From CAYQQU01 sp964419545 (GTDB taxonomy: Bacteria > Bacteroidota > Bacteroidia > Chitinophagales > Saprospiraceae): 62,720 bases of DNA. Positions within the stretch are counted from its first letter, which is position 1, and each line of letters opens with the position of its first letter. Positions 1-7,780 of this stretch are shown here, piece after piece. The stretch spans positions 1 to 62,720 of the forward strand of contig CAYQQU010000034.1 of the NCBI GenBank assembly GCA_964419545.1. The letters run 5' to 3'. The notes under the pieces are model-generated. The model did no database searches and was not told where the DNA came from. It saw only the letters and a list, made by a program, of their open reading frames with translations. The position numbers and the translations under genes were made by a program.

Positions 1-393
1 TAAGCACCCGCGGAGCCCTCAACCTCAACCTCAACCTCAACCTCTTAGCCCGTCTGCTGCTCATCCAGGTAAATCGTTGGCAGTTGGTCTTTGGTCTTTA
101 GTCGTTAGCGTCGTAAACTTATTAAGTGCACACCAGCAAGCACTTTAGCTTCGTTATAAGCACCCGCGGAGCCCTCAACCTCAACCTCAACCTCAACCTC
201 TTAGCCCGTCTGCTGCTCATCCAGGTAAATCGTTGGCAGTTGGTCTTTGGTCTTTAGTCGTTAGCGTCGTAAACTTATTAAGTGCACACCAGCAAGCACT
301 TTAGCTTCGTTATAAGCACCCGCGGAGCCCTCAACCTCAACCTCAACCTCAACCTCTTAGCCCGTCTACTGCTCATCCAGGTAAATCGTTGGC
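1..393. repeat. 156-bp direct tandem repeat, 2.5 copies
   Basis: The block starting TAAGCACCCGCGGAG at 1 recurs at 157 and 313, giving a period of 156 bp. The third copy stops near 393, where the sequence changes abruptly. Copies are almost identical; one visible difference is CTGCTGCTC against CTACTGCTC in the third. Each unit contains four to five CCTCAA hexamers and two TTGGTCTTTGG-like heptamer runs, both of which recur elsewhere in the window. The array runs off the left edge, so its true copy number is unknown. No coding potential is visible. Confidence 0.95.
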
Positions 394-473
394 GTCTACG
401 AAAATGGAAAGCAAACTTTTTTTGCCTTTTCTTCAGTTTTTGTTATTGAAATATCGTATTTATTCAATCCATC

Positions 474-632
474 AACCCGGATTATTCATGGGTTCTTCGT
501 TATGACGGTTGACAGGCTTGCGTTCGCCCAGGAGGGCGACACGCCTGCTGCGGCAGGTATCCCCGGATACGGTGAGTGAGCGGGGCAGAATGGCGGCCGG
601 CAATAGATGAATCCAAGAATATCCGGGTCAAT
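474..632. repeat. Dispersed palindromic repeat (AACCCGGATTATTCATGG family), split copy
   Basis: The left arm AACCCGGATTATTCATGG lies at 474-491. A diverged right arm, GCAATAGATGAATCC then AATATCCGGGTCAA, lies at 600-631. Compact copies elsewhere (32022-32076, 49518-49575) have the same two arms around a core resembling TCTATTGCGAA. Here the arms are about 110 bp apart, so the copy is either expanded or interrupted. The right arm falls inside the GTG-initiated upstream extension of the MFS gene, which argues that this extension is not coding. Confidence 0.65.
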
Positions 633-656
633 ATTTCTGACCAAACCGCGCCCTGC

Positions 657-2198
657 ATGCCATCCGAAGCTTTCGCTCCGCAAATCTCCGAAACTCAAAA
701 AAACTGGACCCTCGTCGCTACCATCCTCGGCTCCAGCCTGGTATTCATCAACGGATCGACGGTCAACGTAGCGCTGGCGACTCTGCAGCGGCAACTGGGG
801 GCTACGGTGGCCGATATCCAGTGGGTGGTCAACGCTTATTTGCTATTTCTGGCGGCGTTGATCCTGATCGGCGGCTCGTTGGGCGACCGCCTGGGGCGGC
901 GGCGGATCTACGTCGCGGGGGTCGCCCTCTTCGGCGGGGCTTCGGTCTGGTGCGGCCTGGCGCCCACCGTCGAGCAGCTGATCCTGGCGCGGGCCGTACA
1001 AGGCGTCGGCGGAGCCTTGCTCACGCCGGGCAGCCTGGCCATCCTCAATGCGACTTTCGAGAAAAAGGACCGGGGCAGAGCCATCGGCCTGTGGTCAGGT
1101 TTCTCGGCCCTGACCAGCGCTATCGGCCCCCTGCTGGGCGGCTGGCTCATCGATGCCTTATCCTGGCGGTGGATCTTCTTCATCCTCGTGCCGATGGCGA
1201 CGATCGTGATCCTGTTGTCCTGGTGGCAGGTGCCGGAGAGTAAAGACGACGCAGCATCCGGCCGCCTCGACTGGCCGGGCGCGCTGCTGGCCACCCTCGG
1301 TCTCGGCGGCCTGACGTTCGGGATGATCAGCATCAACAGCGAGCAATTGTCCCCGGCGCTGGCTTGGAGCAGCATCCCGCTGGGCCTGCTCCTCCTGGGC
1401 CTGTTCTTATGGCGCGAAAGCCGGGCCGCGGCGCCCATGTTGCCGCTGCCCCTGTTCCGTTCCGCTACTTTCTCCGGGGCCAATGCCGTTACCTTCTTCC
1501 TGTACGCCGCCCTGGGCGCGGTCCTTTTCTTCGTGCCGCTCAACCTGCAGCAGGTGCAGGGCTATACCGCCACGCAGACCGGCGCCGCTTTTTTGCCTTT
1601 CGTCCTGCTGCTTTCCCTGCTCTCCCGGTGGATCGGCGGGCTCGCCAATGATGTCGGCGCTCGCCTGTTGCTGACGATCGGGCCGGTAATCGTCGCCCTG
1701 GGTTTTTTGATCATGGCGCGCCCCGGAAGGGGCGGTTCCTATTGGACCACCTTCTTCCCCGCCTTTTTCGCCATCGGCCTGGGTATGGCCGCCAGCGTCG
1801 CCCCGCTCACTACTACGGTCATGGCGGCGGCCCCCGATCGTTTTTCCGGCGCCGCATCCGGGGTCAACAACGCCATCTCCCGGGTAGCCAACCTCTTTGC
1901 TATCGCGCTATTCGGCATCGTCATCCTCCAGTTTTTCAGCCATTCGCTGTCGGAAGGCCTGGCCGGCAACGCCCTTTCCGCCGAGCAGCAGGCTCAGATC
2001 CAAAGCGAAGCGGAGAACCTGGCGGAGATAAAGATCCCCGCCGCGTTTTCCCCTGCTGAGGCGCAGCACACTGAGGCCGTCATTGACCGGAGTTTTTTGT
2101 CCAGCTTCCGCAAGATCATGTACCTGTGCGCCGCCATGGCCCTGGGCAGCAGCCTGTTGGCCTGGCTGACGATAGACGACCGGGTGGTAAAGGAATGA
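657..2198 (+). CDS. MFS drug exporter, DHA2 (EmrB/QacA-like) family
   Basis: A proton-coupled major facilitator of the 14-helix DHA2 class, which exports amphiphilic drugs or metabolites across the inner membrane. About 513 residues from ATG 657. Visible signatures are the first helix with NGSTVNVAL, the A-like loop GDRLGRRRIYVAG, and the motif-C-like run SALTSAIGPLLGGWLID, followed by repeated hydrophobic helices to the C-terminus. An in-frame GTG at 576 would add 27 residues, but these come from a dispersed palindrome, so the ATG just before the conserved region is preferred. No HlyD-like adaptor or regulator is adjacent. The substrate cannot be read from the sequence. Confidence 0.88.
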   Translation: MPSEAFAPQISETQKNWTLVATILGSSLVFINGSTVNVALATLQRQLGATVADIQWVVNAYLLFLAALILIGGSLGDRLGRRRIYVAGVALFGGASVWCGLAPTVEQLILARAVQGVGGALLTPGSLAILNATFEKKDRGRAIGLWSGFSALTSAIGPLLGGWLIDALSWRWIFFILVPMATIVILLSWWQVPESKDDAASGRLDWPGALLATLGLGGLTFGMISINSEQLSPALAWSSIPLGLLLLGLFLWRESRAAAPMLPLPLFRSATFSGANAVTFFLYAALGAVLFFVPLNLQQVQGYTATQTGAAFLPFVLLLSLLSRWIGGLANDVGARLLLTIGPVIVALGFLIMARPGRGGSYWTTFFPAFFAIGLGMAASVAPLTTTVMAAAPDRFSGAASGVNNAISRVANLFAIALFGIVILQFFSHSLSEGLAGNALSAEQQAQIQSEAENLAEIKIPAAFSPAEAQHTEAVIDRSFLSSFRKIMYLCAAMALGSSLLAWLTIDDRVVKE

Positions 2199-2220
2199 GC
2201 GCTCCTGGCAGGTGGCAAGA

Positions 2221-2292
2221 GGCAGGCGCTTTGAAAGTGAAAGTGCCTGCCACGATCTACAGCAAGAGGCAGGCGCTTCGGAAGCGCCTGCC
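2221..2292. terminator. Two consecutive hairpins sharing a GGCAGGCGCTT arm
   Basis: Hairpin one pairs 2221-2232 with 2240-2251 (12 bp with one G-U pair). Hairpin two pairs 2268-2279 with 2281-2292 almost perfectly. Both left arms read GGCAGGCGCTT. They sit 23 and 70 bp after the MFS stop codon and could end its transcription. There is no strong T-run, so they may instead be a REP-like repeat. Confidence 0.5.
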
Positions 2293-2328
2293 ATTGTGAA
2301 AATTTATTGATGAAGGGGTTATGCAGGC

Positions 2329-2496
2329 TAAGAGCTTGTTTGGAGGTAGTGCTTTTGAAGCGAAAAACTCAGATTTTGGGTTCTCCCGAAGGGATTTTTC
2401 CGGCTCATAGCAGCGCTACGGGTCGGAAAAATGCCACAGGGAGGTTCCAAAAGCTGGGTTTTGCAGCCAAAATGACTACCTCCAAACAAGCTCTTA
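2329..2496. mobile_element. 168-bp foldback (MITE-like) element with 22-bp perfect inverted ends
   Basis: The ends at 2329-2350 and 2475-2496 are perfect 22-bp inverted repeats, outermost bases TAAGAGCTTGTTTGGAGG. The symmetry continues inward imperfectly to the centre: both halves carry TTTTCCG followed by a GTAGCGCTGCTA-like centre, so the whole element could fold into one long hairpin. A 64-bp internally shortened relative lies at 8389-8452 and a 16-bp end fragment at 33209-33224. No transposase is encoded. A clear target-site duplication is not evident. A non-autonomous mobile or REP-type element is the likeliest reading. Confidence 0.7.
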
Positions 2497-2553
2497 CCCT
2501 ACTTTCCCATGGAAACACCAGATACCAGGGAACAGGTGTTACAAAATCCACTG

Positions 2554-2585
2554 GCAATAGATAAATTCATTGAATAATCCGGCTT
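2554..2585. repeat. Half copy of the dispersed CCGGATTATTCA palindrome
   Basis: GCAATAGATAAATTC followed by TGAATAATCCGGCTT matches the right half of the palindrome family seen intact at 32022-32076 and 49518-49575. No left arm is present. Confidence 0.6.
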
Positions 2586-2596
2586 AAAACAACCAT

Positions 2597-2622
2597 CCCG
2601 AATGCCGGCGTCGGCATTCGGG
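2597..2622 (-). terminator. Hairpin downstream of the DUF779 gene
   Basis: CCCGAATGCCG at 2597-2607 pairs perfectly with CGGCATTCGGG at 2612-2622 around a 4-nt loop. It lies 18 bp past the DUF779 stop on the minus strand. On that strand it is followed by ATGGTTGTTTT, a weak U-rich tail. Confidence 0.5.
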
Positions 2623-2640
2623 AAAAAGGTCCTGTTGTAT

Positions 2641-3012
2641 TCAGGCGCCGTAACGCACCGGCGCCAGGTCATTCATCTCTTGGTCGGTGTAGAGGCGGGA
2701 GTCGATGACGAAGCGGAGGCCCAGCGGGATCTCCAGCGAAAAGCTGGCGCCCCGGCCGGCCACCACGTCGACGGTAAGCTGCGTGTGTTTCCAGTATTCG
2801 AACTGGTCTTTCGACATATAGAAATCACACCCGTGAATAGTCCCTAACCATACATCGGTTTCGTTGAGCAGGAATTCACCTTGCGGGAAACACATGGGCG
2901 AGGAACCGTCGCAGCAACCGCCGCTCTGATGGAACATCAGTTCGCCATTTTGTTCCCGCAGCTGATCGATTACTGCTTTTGCCTTTTCCGTAACACATAC
3001 TCTCGGTGTCAT
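2641..3012 (-). CDS. DUF779 family protein
   Basis: A 123-residue cytoplasmic protein of the DUF779 family, which commonly accompanies NAD-dependent aldehyde dehydrogenases; its biochemical role is not established. The cysteine-rich stretch SGGCCDGSSPMCFPQGEF near residues 30-47 is the family hallmark and could bind metal or act in redox protection (inference). It starts 32 bp after the aldehyde dehydrogenase stop on the same strand, so the two are probably co-transcribed. Full family length, no visible lesion. Confidence 0.85.
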   Translation of the reverse strand: MTPRVCVTEKAKAVIDQLREQNGELMFHQSGGCCDGSSPMCFPQGEFLLNETDVWLGTIHGCDFYMSKDQFEYWKHTQLTVDVVAGRGASFSLEIPLGLRFVIDSRLYTDQEMNDLAPVRYGA

Positions 3013-3044
3013 GGTGGTATAGCTGGATCGTTGCGGCGGACCGC

Positions 3045-4568
3045 CTAAAAGAAACCAAGTGCTTTCTTATCGTAGGAGATCAGCATGTTTTTCGTCTGGC
3101 GGTAGTGGGCCAGCATCATCTTGTGGTTCTCCCGGCCGATACCCGACTTTTTGTAGCCGCCGAACGGCGCATGCGCCGGATAGGCATGATAGTTGTTCAC
3201 CCAGACGCGGCCGGCTTCAACGGCGCGCGAAACCTGGTACGCCTGATGCATATCGCGCGTCCACACTCCGGCGCCCAGGCCGTATAAGGTGTCATTGGCG
3301 ATCTCGATAGCTTCGGCTTCGTCTTTGAAGGTAGTGACGCAAACGACGGGGCCAAAGATCTCTTCCTGGAAGACGCGCATTTTGTTGTTGCCTTTCAGGA
3401 TCGTCGGCTGGATGTAGTAACCGCCTTCCAGTCCTTCGTTGTAGGCCGCTTCGCCACCTGCCAGCACTTCACAGCCTTCCTCTTTGCCGATCTTGATGTA
3501 TTTGAGGATCTTTTCGTACTGGTCGTTGGAAGCCTGAGCGCCCATCATGGTGGCAGGGTCGAGCGGGTGCCCCAGTTTGACGGCATTGGTCCGTTCGATC
3601 ACGCGTTCGATAAACTTGTCGTAAATGCTTTCCTGCACCAGCAGGCGCGACGGACAGGTACAGACCTCACCCTGATTCAGGGCGAACATTACGGCGCCTT
3701 CCAGGCATTTGTCGAAGAACTCATCGTCGGCGTCCATCACACTCGCGAAAAAGATATTGGGCGATTTGCCGCCGAGTTCCAGGGTAACCGGCGTGATGTT
3801 TTTGGAAGCATACTGCATGATCAACTGCCCGGTAGTCGTCTCACCGGTAAAAGCCACTTTGTTGACGCGTGGACTGGAAGCCAGCGGTTTGCCGGCTTCT
3901 ACTCCAAAGCCGTTGACGATGTTGAGCACCCCGGCGGGCAGAACGTCTTCGATCAGCTCCATCAGGATGAGGATGCCGACAGGCGTCTGCTCGGCGGGTT
4001 TGAGCACCACGCAGTTGCCGGCGGCCAGGGCCGGCGCGAGCTTCCAGGCAGCCATCAGGATCGGAAAGTTCCAGGGGATGATCTGTGCGACGACGCCCAG
4101 TGGTTCGGGGACGTTGATGCAAACCGTATTGGCGTCCAGTTCGCTCATCGAACCTTCCTCAGCGCGGATGATGCCGGCGAAGTAACGGAAGTGGTCGACG
4201 GCCAGCGGCAGATCGGCCGCGCGGGTTTCGCGCAGGGCCTTGCCGTTATCCCAGGTCTCGGCCCGGGCCAGAGCCTCCAGATTGTCCTCCATAATGTCGG
4301 CGATCTTGAGCAACAGGTTGCTGCGTTCGGTAGCCGAGGAATGATTCCAGGAAGGCGCCGCCGCCCAGGCCGCATCGATGGCCAGTTCAATATCTTCGGC
4401 GGTAGAACGGGGAATGCGGGTAAACGCCTTGCCGTCGACCGGCGAAACGTTGTCGAAATACTGAGTCTGAACCGGTGGCGTCCACTTGCCGCCGATAAAG
4501 TTTTCGTACTGATCTTTGAACCTGGGGATGGCCAGGGTATCCTGTGTGTTCGTTAGGAGATCACTCAT
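3045..4568 (-). CDS. NAD-dependent aldehyde dehydrogenase (ExaC/AcoD type)
   Basis: Oxidises an aldehyde, typically acetaldehyde in this subfamily, to the carboxylate with NAD+. About 507 residues, the usual subfamily length. Catalytic residues are visible: E264 in VTLELGGKSPN and nucleophile C303 in NQGEVCTCPSR; the cofactor loop IPWNFPILM is at about 164-172. The start at 4568 (MSDLLTNTQ) is preferred because the frame upstream is AT-rich and matches nothing in the family. Downstream DUF779 and the divergent AraC regulator at 4819 form a common aldehyde-response arrangement. The exact substrate is inferred from the subfamily. Confidence 0.92.
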   Translation of the reverse strand: MSDLLTNTQDTLAIPRFKDQYENFIGGKWTPPVQTQYFDNVSPVDGKAFTRIPRSTAEDIELAIDAAWAAAPSWNHSSATERSNLLLKIADIMEDNLEALARAETWDNGKALRETRAADLPLAVDHFRYFAGIIRAEEGSMSELDANTVCINVPEPLGVVAQIIPWNFPILMAAWKLAPALAAGNCVVLKPAEQTPVGILILMELIEDVLPAGVLNIVNGFGVEAGKPLASSPRVNKVAFTGETTTGQLIMQYASKNITPVTLELGGKSPNIFFASVMDADDEFFDKCLEGAVMFALNQGEVCTCPSRLLVQESIYDKFIERVIERTNAVKLGHPLDPATMMGAQASNDQYEKILKYIKIGKEEGCEVLAGGEAAYNEGLEGGYYIQPTILKGNNKMRVFQEEIFGPVVCVTTFKDEAEAIEIANDTLYGLGAGVWTRDMHQAYQVSRAVEAGRVWVNNYHAYPAHAPFGGYKKSGIGRENHKMMLAHYRQTKNMLISYDKKALGFF

Positions 4569-4818
4569 GGTTCGGTTGGATTTGGTAGTGAAAAAATGTA
4601 AATTGAAAAAAAAGGAGTCTATTGTTCTGCCTTTCTTGTTGAAAGCAAAATTACCTATCAAAAACCTATTTTTTTTGAAGGAAACTATTAAAGGTGTGAA
4701 CAATTCTCGCAAATCATGACCAAGCAGTGACGCGCTATCTCCAACATTTTATCTAAATTTGATTTATCCGGCCTATTTTTATTTGTCGCCGTCGATAAAA
4801 TTCGAAACTTATTCTCAG

Positions 4819-5733
4819 ATGCAACTACCGGAAAAGTTCTTCAAGGGCCGGAAACTACAAACACTGGTCGAGAACCAAACCTCCTACAACACCCCCAACG
4901 CCGAGCTCCACGTTTTCGAAACGCACCAGGAAGCGGAGCGCGTTCTGCTGAAATTCAACGAGCCGGTCCTCGCCAGTATGCTGGTCGGCAAAAAAGTGAT
5001 GCACCTGCGCGACCACCAGCCGTTCGGATTTTTACCCGGCGAATCACTGATCCTTCCCGCCGATGAAGTGATGTGTATCGACTTTCCCGAAGCACGAATG
5101 GATAATCCCACCCGCTGCCTGGCGATGGCGATCTCTCCGGAAAAGATCCGGGAAGTGGTCTGCGCCATGAACGAAGCACTGCCGAAAAATGACGCTGACG
5201 AATGGAACTTTATCGACTACAATTTTCGTTTTACCAACGACGAGGCGATCTACCAGATCATCCACCGCCTGCTCTTCCTGTTCGCCGAAGATCATCCCTC
5301 TAAGCAATTATTCGTAGATATGATGCTGCGCGAACTGATCATCAGGGTGCTCCAGGTAGAATCGCGCAGGATCTACGAAAAAAAGGCGCTGACCCTGAGT
5401 AGCAGCAATCGCCTGGCCTACATCATCCAGTACATCCGCGATCACCTCGATCAACCGCTTTCCGTGGAAGGCCTGAGCCGAAAGGCCCACATGAGCGAAT
5501 CCAATTTCCACCGCGTCTTTAAAAACGAACTGGGGGTCTCTCCTATCGATTTCATCAACGACGAACGCATCAAACTGGCGACCAGCCTCCTGCACGATCC
5601 GCGCCGCAAAGTCAAAGAAGTATACATGGCGTGCGGCTTCAACAGCCTGTCCTATTTTACGCGGATGTTTAAGCGAAAAAAACAGTTGTCCCCTAAAGCA
5701 TTTCAACAAAAAATGGGGCATCATCCGGGCTAA
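4819..5733 (+). CDS. AraC-family regulator, probably of the aldehyde dehydrogenase
   Basis: A transcription factor of about 304 residues: N-terminal AraC_N-type ligand domain (residues 1-190) and a C-terminal double helix-turn-helix, with YIIQYIRDHLDQPLSVEGLS opening the first and YMACGFNSLSYFTRMFKRKK in the second. ATG 4819 is preferred over a TTG at 4759 because the N-terminus then begins at MQLPEKFF. It is divergent from the aldehyde dehydrogenase across about 250 bp, so it probably regulates that operon (inference from position). TAAATTTG at 4754-4761 fits the Bacteroidetes -7 box, but no good -33 box was found. The last codons (GHHPG) and stop are supplied by a dispersed palindrome. Confidence 0.85.
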   Translation: MQLPEKFFKGRKLQTLVENQTSYNTPNAELHVFETHQEAERVLLKFNEPVLASMLVGKKVMHLRDHQPFGFLPGESLILPADEVMCIDFPEARMDNPTRCLAMAISPEKIREVVCAMNEALPKNDADEWNFIDYNFRFTNDEAIYQIIHRLLFLFAEDHPSKQLFVDMMLRELIIRVLQVESRRIYEKKALTLSSSNRLAYIIQYIRDHLDQPLSVEGLSRKAHMSESNFHRVFKNELGVSPIDFINDERIKLATSLLHDPRRKVKEVYMACGFNSLSYFTRMFKRKKQLSPKAFQQKMGHHPG

Positions 5734-5757
5734 CCCGGATGATTCATGGGTTAAGTA
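5720..5757. repeat. Dispersed palindrome copy overlapping the end of the AraC gene
   Basis: ATCATCCGGG at 5720-5729 pairs with CCCGGATGAT at 5734-5743 around CTAA, followed by TCATGGGTTAA. The TAA stop of the AraC gene lies in the loop, so the element supplies its last residues and stop codon. It may also act as the 3' hairpin of that transcript. Confidence 0.7.
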
Positions 5758-5926
5758 AATAGTCCCATCCTACAGCTAAATAGTCCGGTCCGGCAACAGG
5801 TATGAAATCTTAAATTTGAACAGGCATTGCTTGAAAGGGCAGTTGATGTAAAAAGTGCCATTATAATCCCTTTTCTTTCCATCTTTAATGGTCCTTTTTA
5901 CTTTAATTTTGCACAAATGATTGACC

Positions 5927-6820
5927 ATGGAGCCCAAAGCATTCAGAATTGAGCACCTGCGTTGCGATTCCTTTCAGGAAAAAGGCAAGAGCTTCGACAT
6001 CTGCCGGTACGAGGAATTTATCACCGATTCCGCCATCTCCAACCTGGTCCATCGCCACAATTACTACATGCTGCTCGCCGCCACCGGCGGGCGGGGTAAA
6101 CATCTCATCGATTTCCGCAGTTACGATATCGAAAGAGGCACCATTTTCCTGATGTATCCGGGGCAGGTGCACGCCTGGGAAGAAGATGAAGGATTGCGCG
6201 GCTTTCTCCTCTTTTTCACGCCCGACTTTTTCACGCTGCGCTACAATAACAACAACCTGTTGGAGTTTCCTTTTTTCAACATCAGCAATAACGAGCCTTT
6301 CGTACGCATCGGCCGGGACGACTGGCCCCGCCTCATCACTTTATTCGAACTGACGTTGCAGGAATACCAGGGGCGGCACGAAGATCAGCAAAAAGCACTG
6401 CGTTCCTACCTCAACATACTGCTGGTGGAATGCGCCCGCTTTTACAACGCCCATTACGAAAGCCGGCACCCCGCCGATAAAAACGCGACGCTGATCGTGC
6501 GCAATTTTGAACGGCTCATCGAAGCGCATTTTCGCACCAAACACAAAGTCAAAGAATACGCCGAGCTGCTGCTCCTGACGCCCAACTACCTCAACGCCAT
6601 ATGCAACAAAGTGAAAGGGCAGTCGGCCGGCGAGCTCATCCGCGAACGCATCATGCTGGAAGCGCGCCGCATGCTCCTCTACGACGCCCGCACCGTCGCC
6701 GAGATCGGCAGCGACCTCAGCTTCGACGACAATTCCTACTTCGGACGCTTCTTCAAAAAGTACGAGGGTATGAGTCCGGAGAAGTTCCGAAAAGAGTATC
6801 GGAAAGGGTATGAAATGTGA
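5927..6820 (+). CDS. AraC-family transcriptional regulator, cupin-type sensor
   Basis: About 297 residues. The N-terminal region, with HRHNYYMLLAATGG and a later MYPGQVHAW, resembles the cupin sensor of AraC regulators. The C-terminal third is the HTH pair, with SDLSFDDNSYFGRFFKKYEG near the end. ATG 5927 is preferred over TTG 5921. TAATTTTG at 5904-5911 resembles a Bacteroidetes -7 promoter box, but no matching -33 box was found. The gene is 115 bp upstream of cydA on the same strand; whether it controls the oxidase genes is a guess from position only. Its ligand is not recognisable. Confidence 0.82.
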   Translation: MEPKAFRIEHLRCDSFQEKGKSFDICRYEEFITDSAISNLVHRHNYYMLLAATGGRGKHLIDFRSYDIERGTIFLMYPGQVHAWEEDEGLRGFLLFFTPDFFTLRYNNNNLLEFPFFNISNNEPFVRIGRDDWPRLITLFELTLQEYQGRHEDQQKALRSYLNILLVECARFYNAHYESRHPADKNATLIVRNFERLIEAHFRTKHKVKEYAELLLLTPNYLNAICNKVKGQSAGELIRERIMLEARRMLLYDARTVAEIGSDLSFDDNSYFGRFFKKYEGMSPEKFRKEYRKGYEM

Positions 6821-6934
6821 AATGAAGCAATACATTTTTTAATACGAATGAGGCCGGCTTCCGGATCTTGCCCCGTATTGGATAGATCCGAGAGCGACAG
6901 GTCATCATTCTCATCCTGACAATCCTGGTAAATA

Positions 6935-7780
6935 ATGGACGTTGAAATACTAGCCCGCTTGCAATTCGCTTTCACCGTAGCCTTCCACTACATCTACCCG
7001 CCGCTCAGCATCGGGCTGGGGCTGATCATGGTGATCATGGAAGGTTTGTACCTGCGCACCGGAGAAAAGGTTTATGAACAAATGGCCCGCTTCTGGACCA
7101 AGATTTTCGCCCTTACTTTCGGCATCGGAGTAGCCACGGGCATCGTCATGGAATTCGAATTCGGCACCAACTGGGCAACCTACTCACGCTACGTGGGAGA
7201 CGTTTTCGGTTCCGCCCTCGCCGCCGAGGGCATCTTTGCTTTTGCTCTGGAAAGCGGCTTCCTGGGCGTGCTGCTCTTCGGCTGGAACCGGGTGAGCTCC
7301 CGCGTGCACTTCATCGCCACCCTGGGGGTCTGGCTGGGCTCAATGTTCTCGGCCATCTGGATCGTCGTGGCCAACTCCTGGCAGCAGACCCCGACCGGCT
7401 ACCACATCGTCGGCGAGGGCGTCAGCGCCCGGGCCGAGATCACCGACTTCTGGGCGATGGTGTTCAACCCGTCGAGCGTCGACCGCCTGCTGCACGTCTG
7501 GATCGGCGCTTTCCTGGCCGGAGCCTTCCTCGTGCTGAGCGTACACGCCTGGTATTTGCTTAAAAACCGGCACGTAGAACTATCGAAAAAGGCGTTTAAA
7601 ATCGCCCTGATCGTGGCCATCGGCTCCTCGCTGGCGCAACTGGCTACGGGCCACAAGTCGGCCGACGGCGTCGCCAAAAACCAGCCGGCCAAGCTCGCCG
7701 CTTTCGAAGGCCATTTCGACAGCCTGGCGGTGGCCGACCTTTACGTGATGGGCTGGGTGAAAAAAAAACGCAGGAGGTGA
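6935..7780 (+). CDS. cydA: Cytochrome bd quinol oxidase subunit I, N-terminal part (frameshifted cydA)
   Basis: Subunit I of cytochrome bd, which oxidises quinol and reduces O2 to water in the inner membrane. This frame carries the first seven or so helices: AFHYIYPP with the N-terminal haem-ligand His, AAEGIFAFALESGF with the conserved Glu pair, HVWIGAFLAG with the second haem His, and the quinol-loop signature NQPAKLAAFEGHFDS. It ends prematurely after MGWVKKK because the A-run at 7760-7768 has nine A; a tenth would continue into TQEVTGLKVPGG. The remainder is encoded from 7777 in the -1 frame. Repaired length would be about 459 residues, normal for CydA. The lesion could be a sequencing error, a mutation, or a slippage site. 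Confidence 0.85.
   Translation: MDVEILARLQFAFTVAFHYIYPPLSIGLGLIMVIMEGLYLRTGEKVYEQMARFWTKIFALTFGIGVATGIVMEFEFGTNWATYSRYVGDVFGSALAAEGIFAFALESGFLGVLLFGWNRVSSRVHFIATLGVWLGSMFSAIWIVVANSWQQTPTGYHIVGEGVSARAEITDFWAMVFNPSSVDRLLHVWIGAFLAGAFLVLSVHAWYLLKNRHVELSKKAFKIALIVAIGSSLAQLATGHKSADGVAKNQPAKLAAFEGHFDSLAVADLYVMGWVKKKRRR

Larger units (their letters stand above)
2199..2640. other. Intergenic interval filled with repeats, no gene seen
   Basis: This 442-bp interval between the MFS gene and the convergent DUF779 gene holds the paired hairpins at 2221-2292, a 168-bp foldback element at 2329-2496, a half copy of the CCGGATTATTCA palindrome at 2554-2585 and a terminator-like hairpin at 2597-2622. The short open frame across the foldback element follows the palindrome and is not a credible gene. 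Confidence 0.7.

Noticed and set aside
1..393. Tandem repeats as a CRISPR array
   Set aside because: Units are 156 bp and nearly identical throughout, with no unique spacers and no cas genes.
2307..2564. Open frame of 85 codons
   Set aside because: It runs through the foldback palindrome and has no recognisable protein character.
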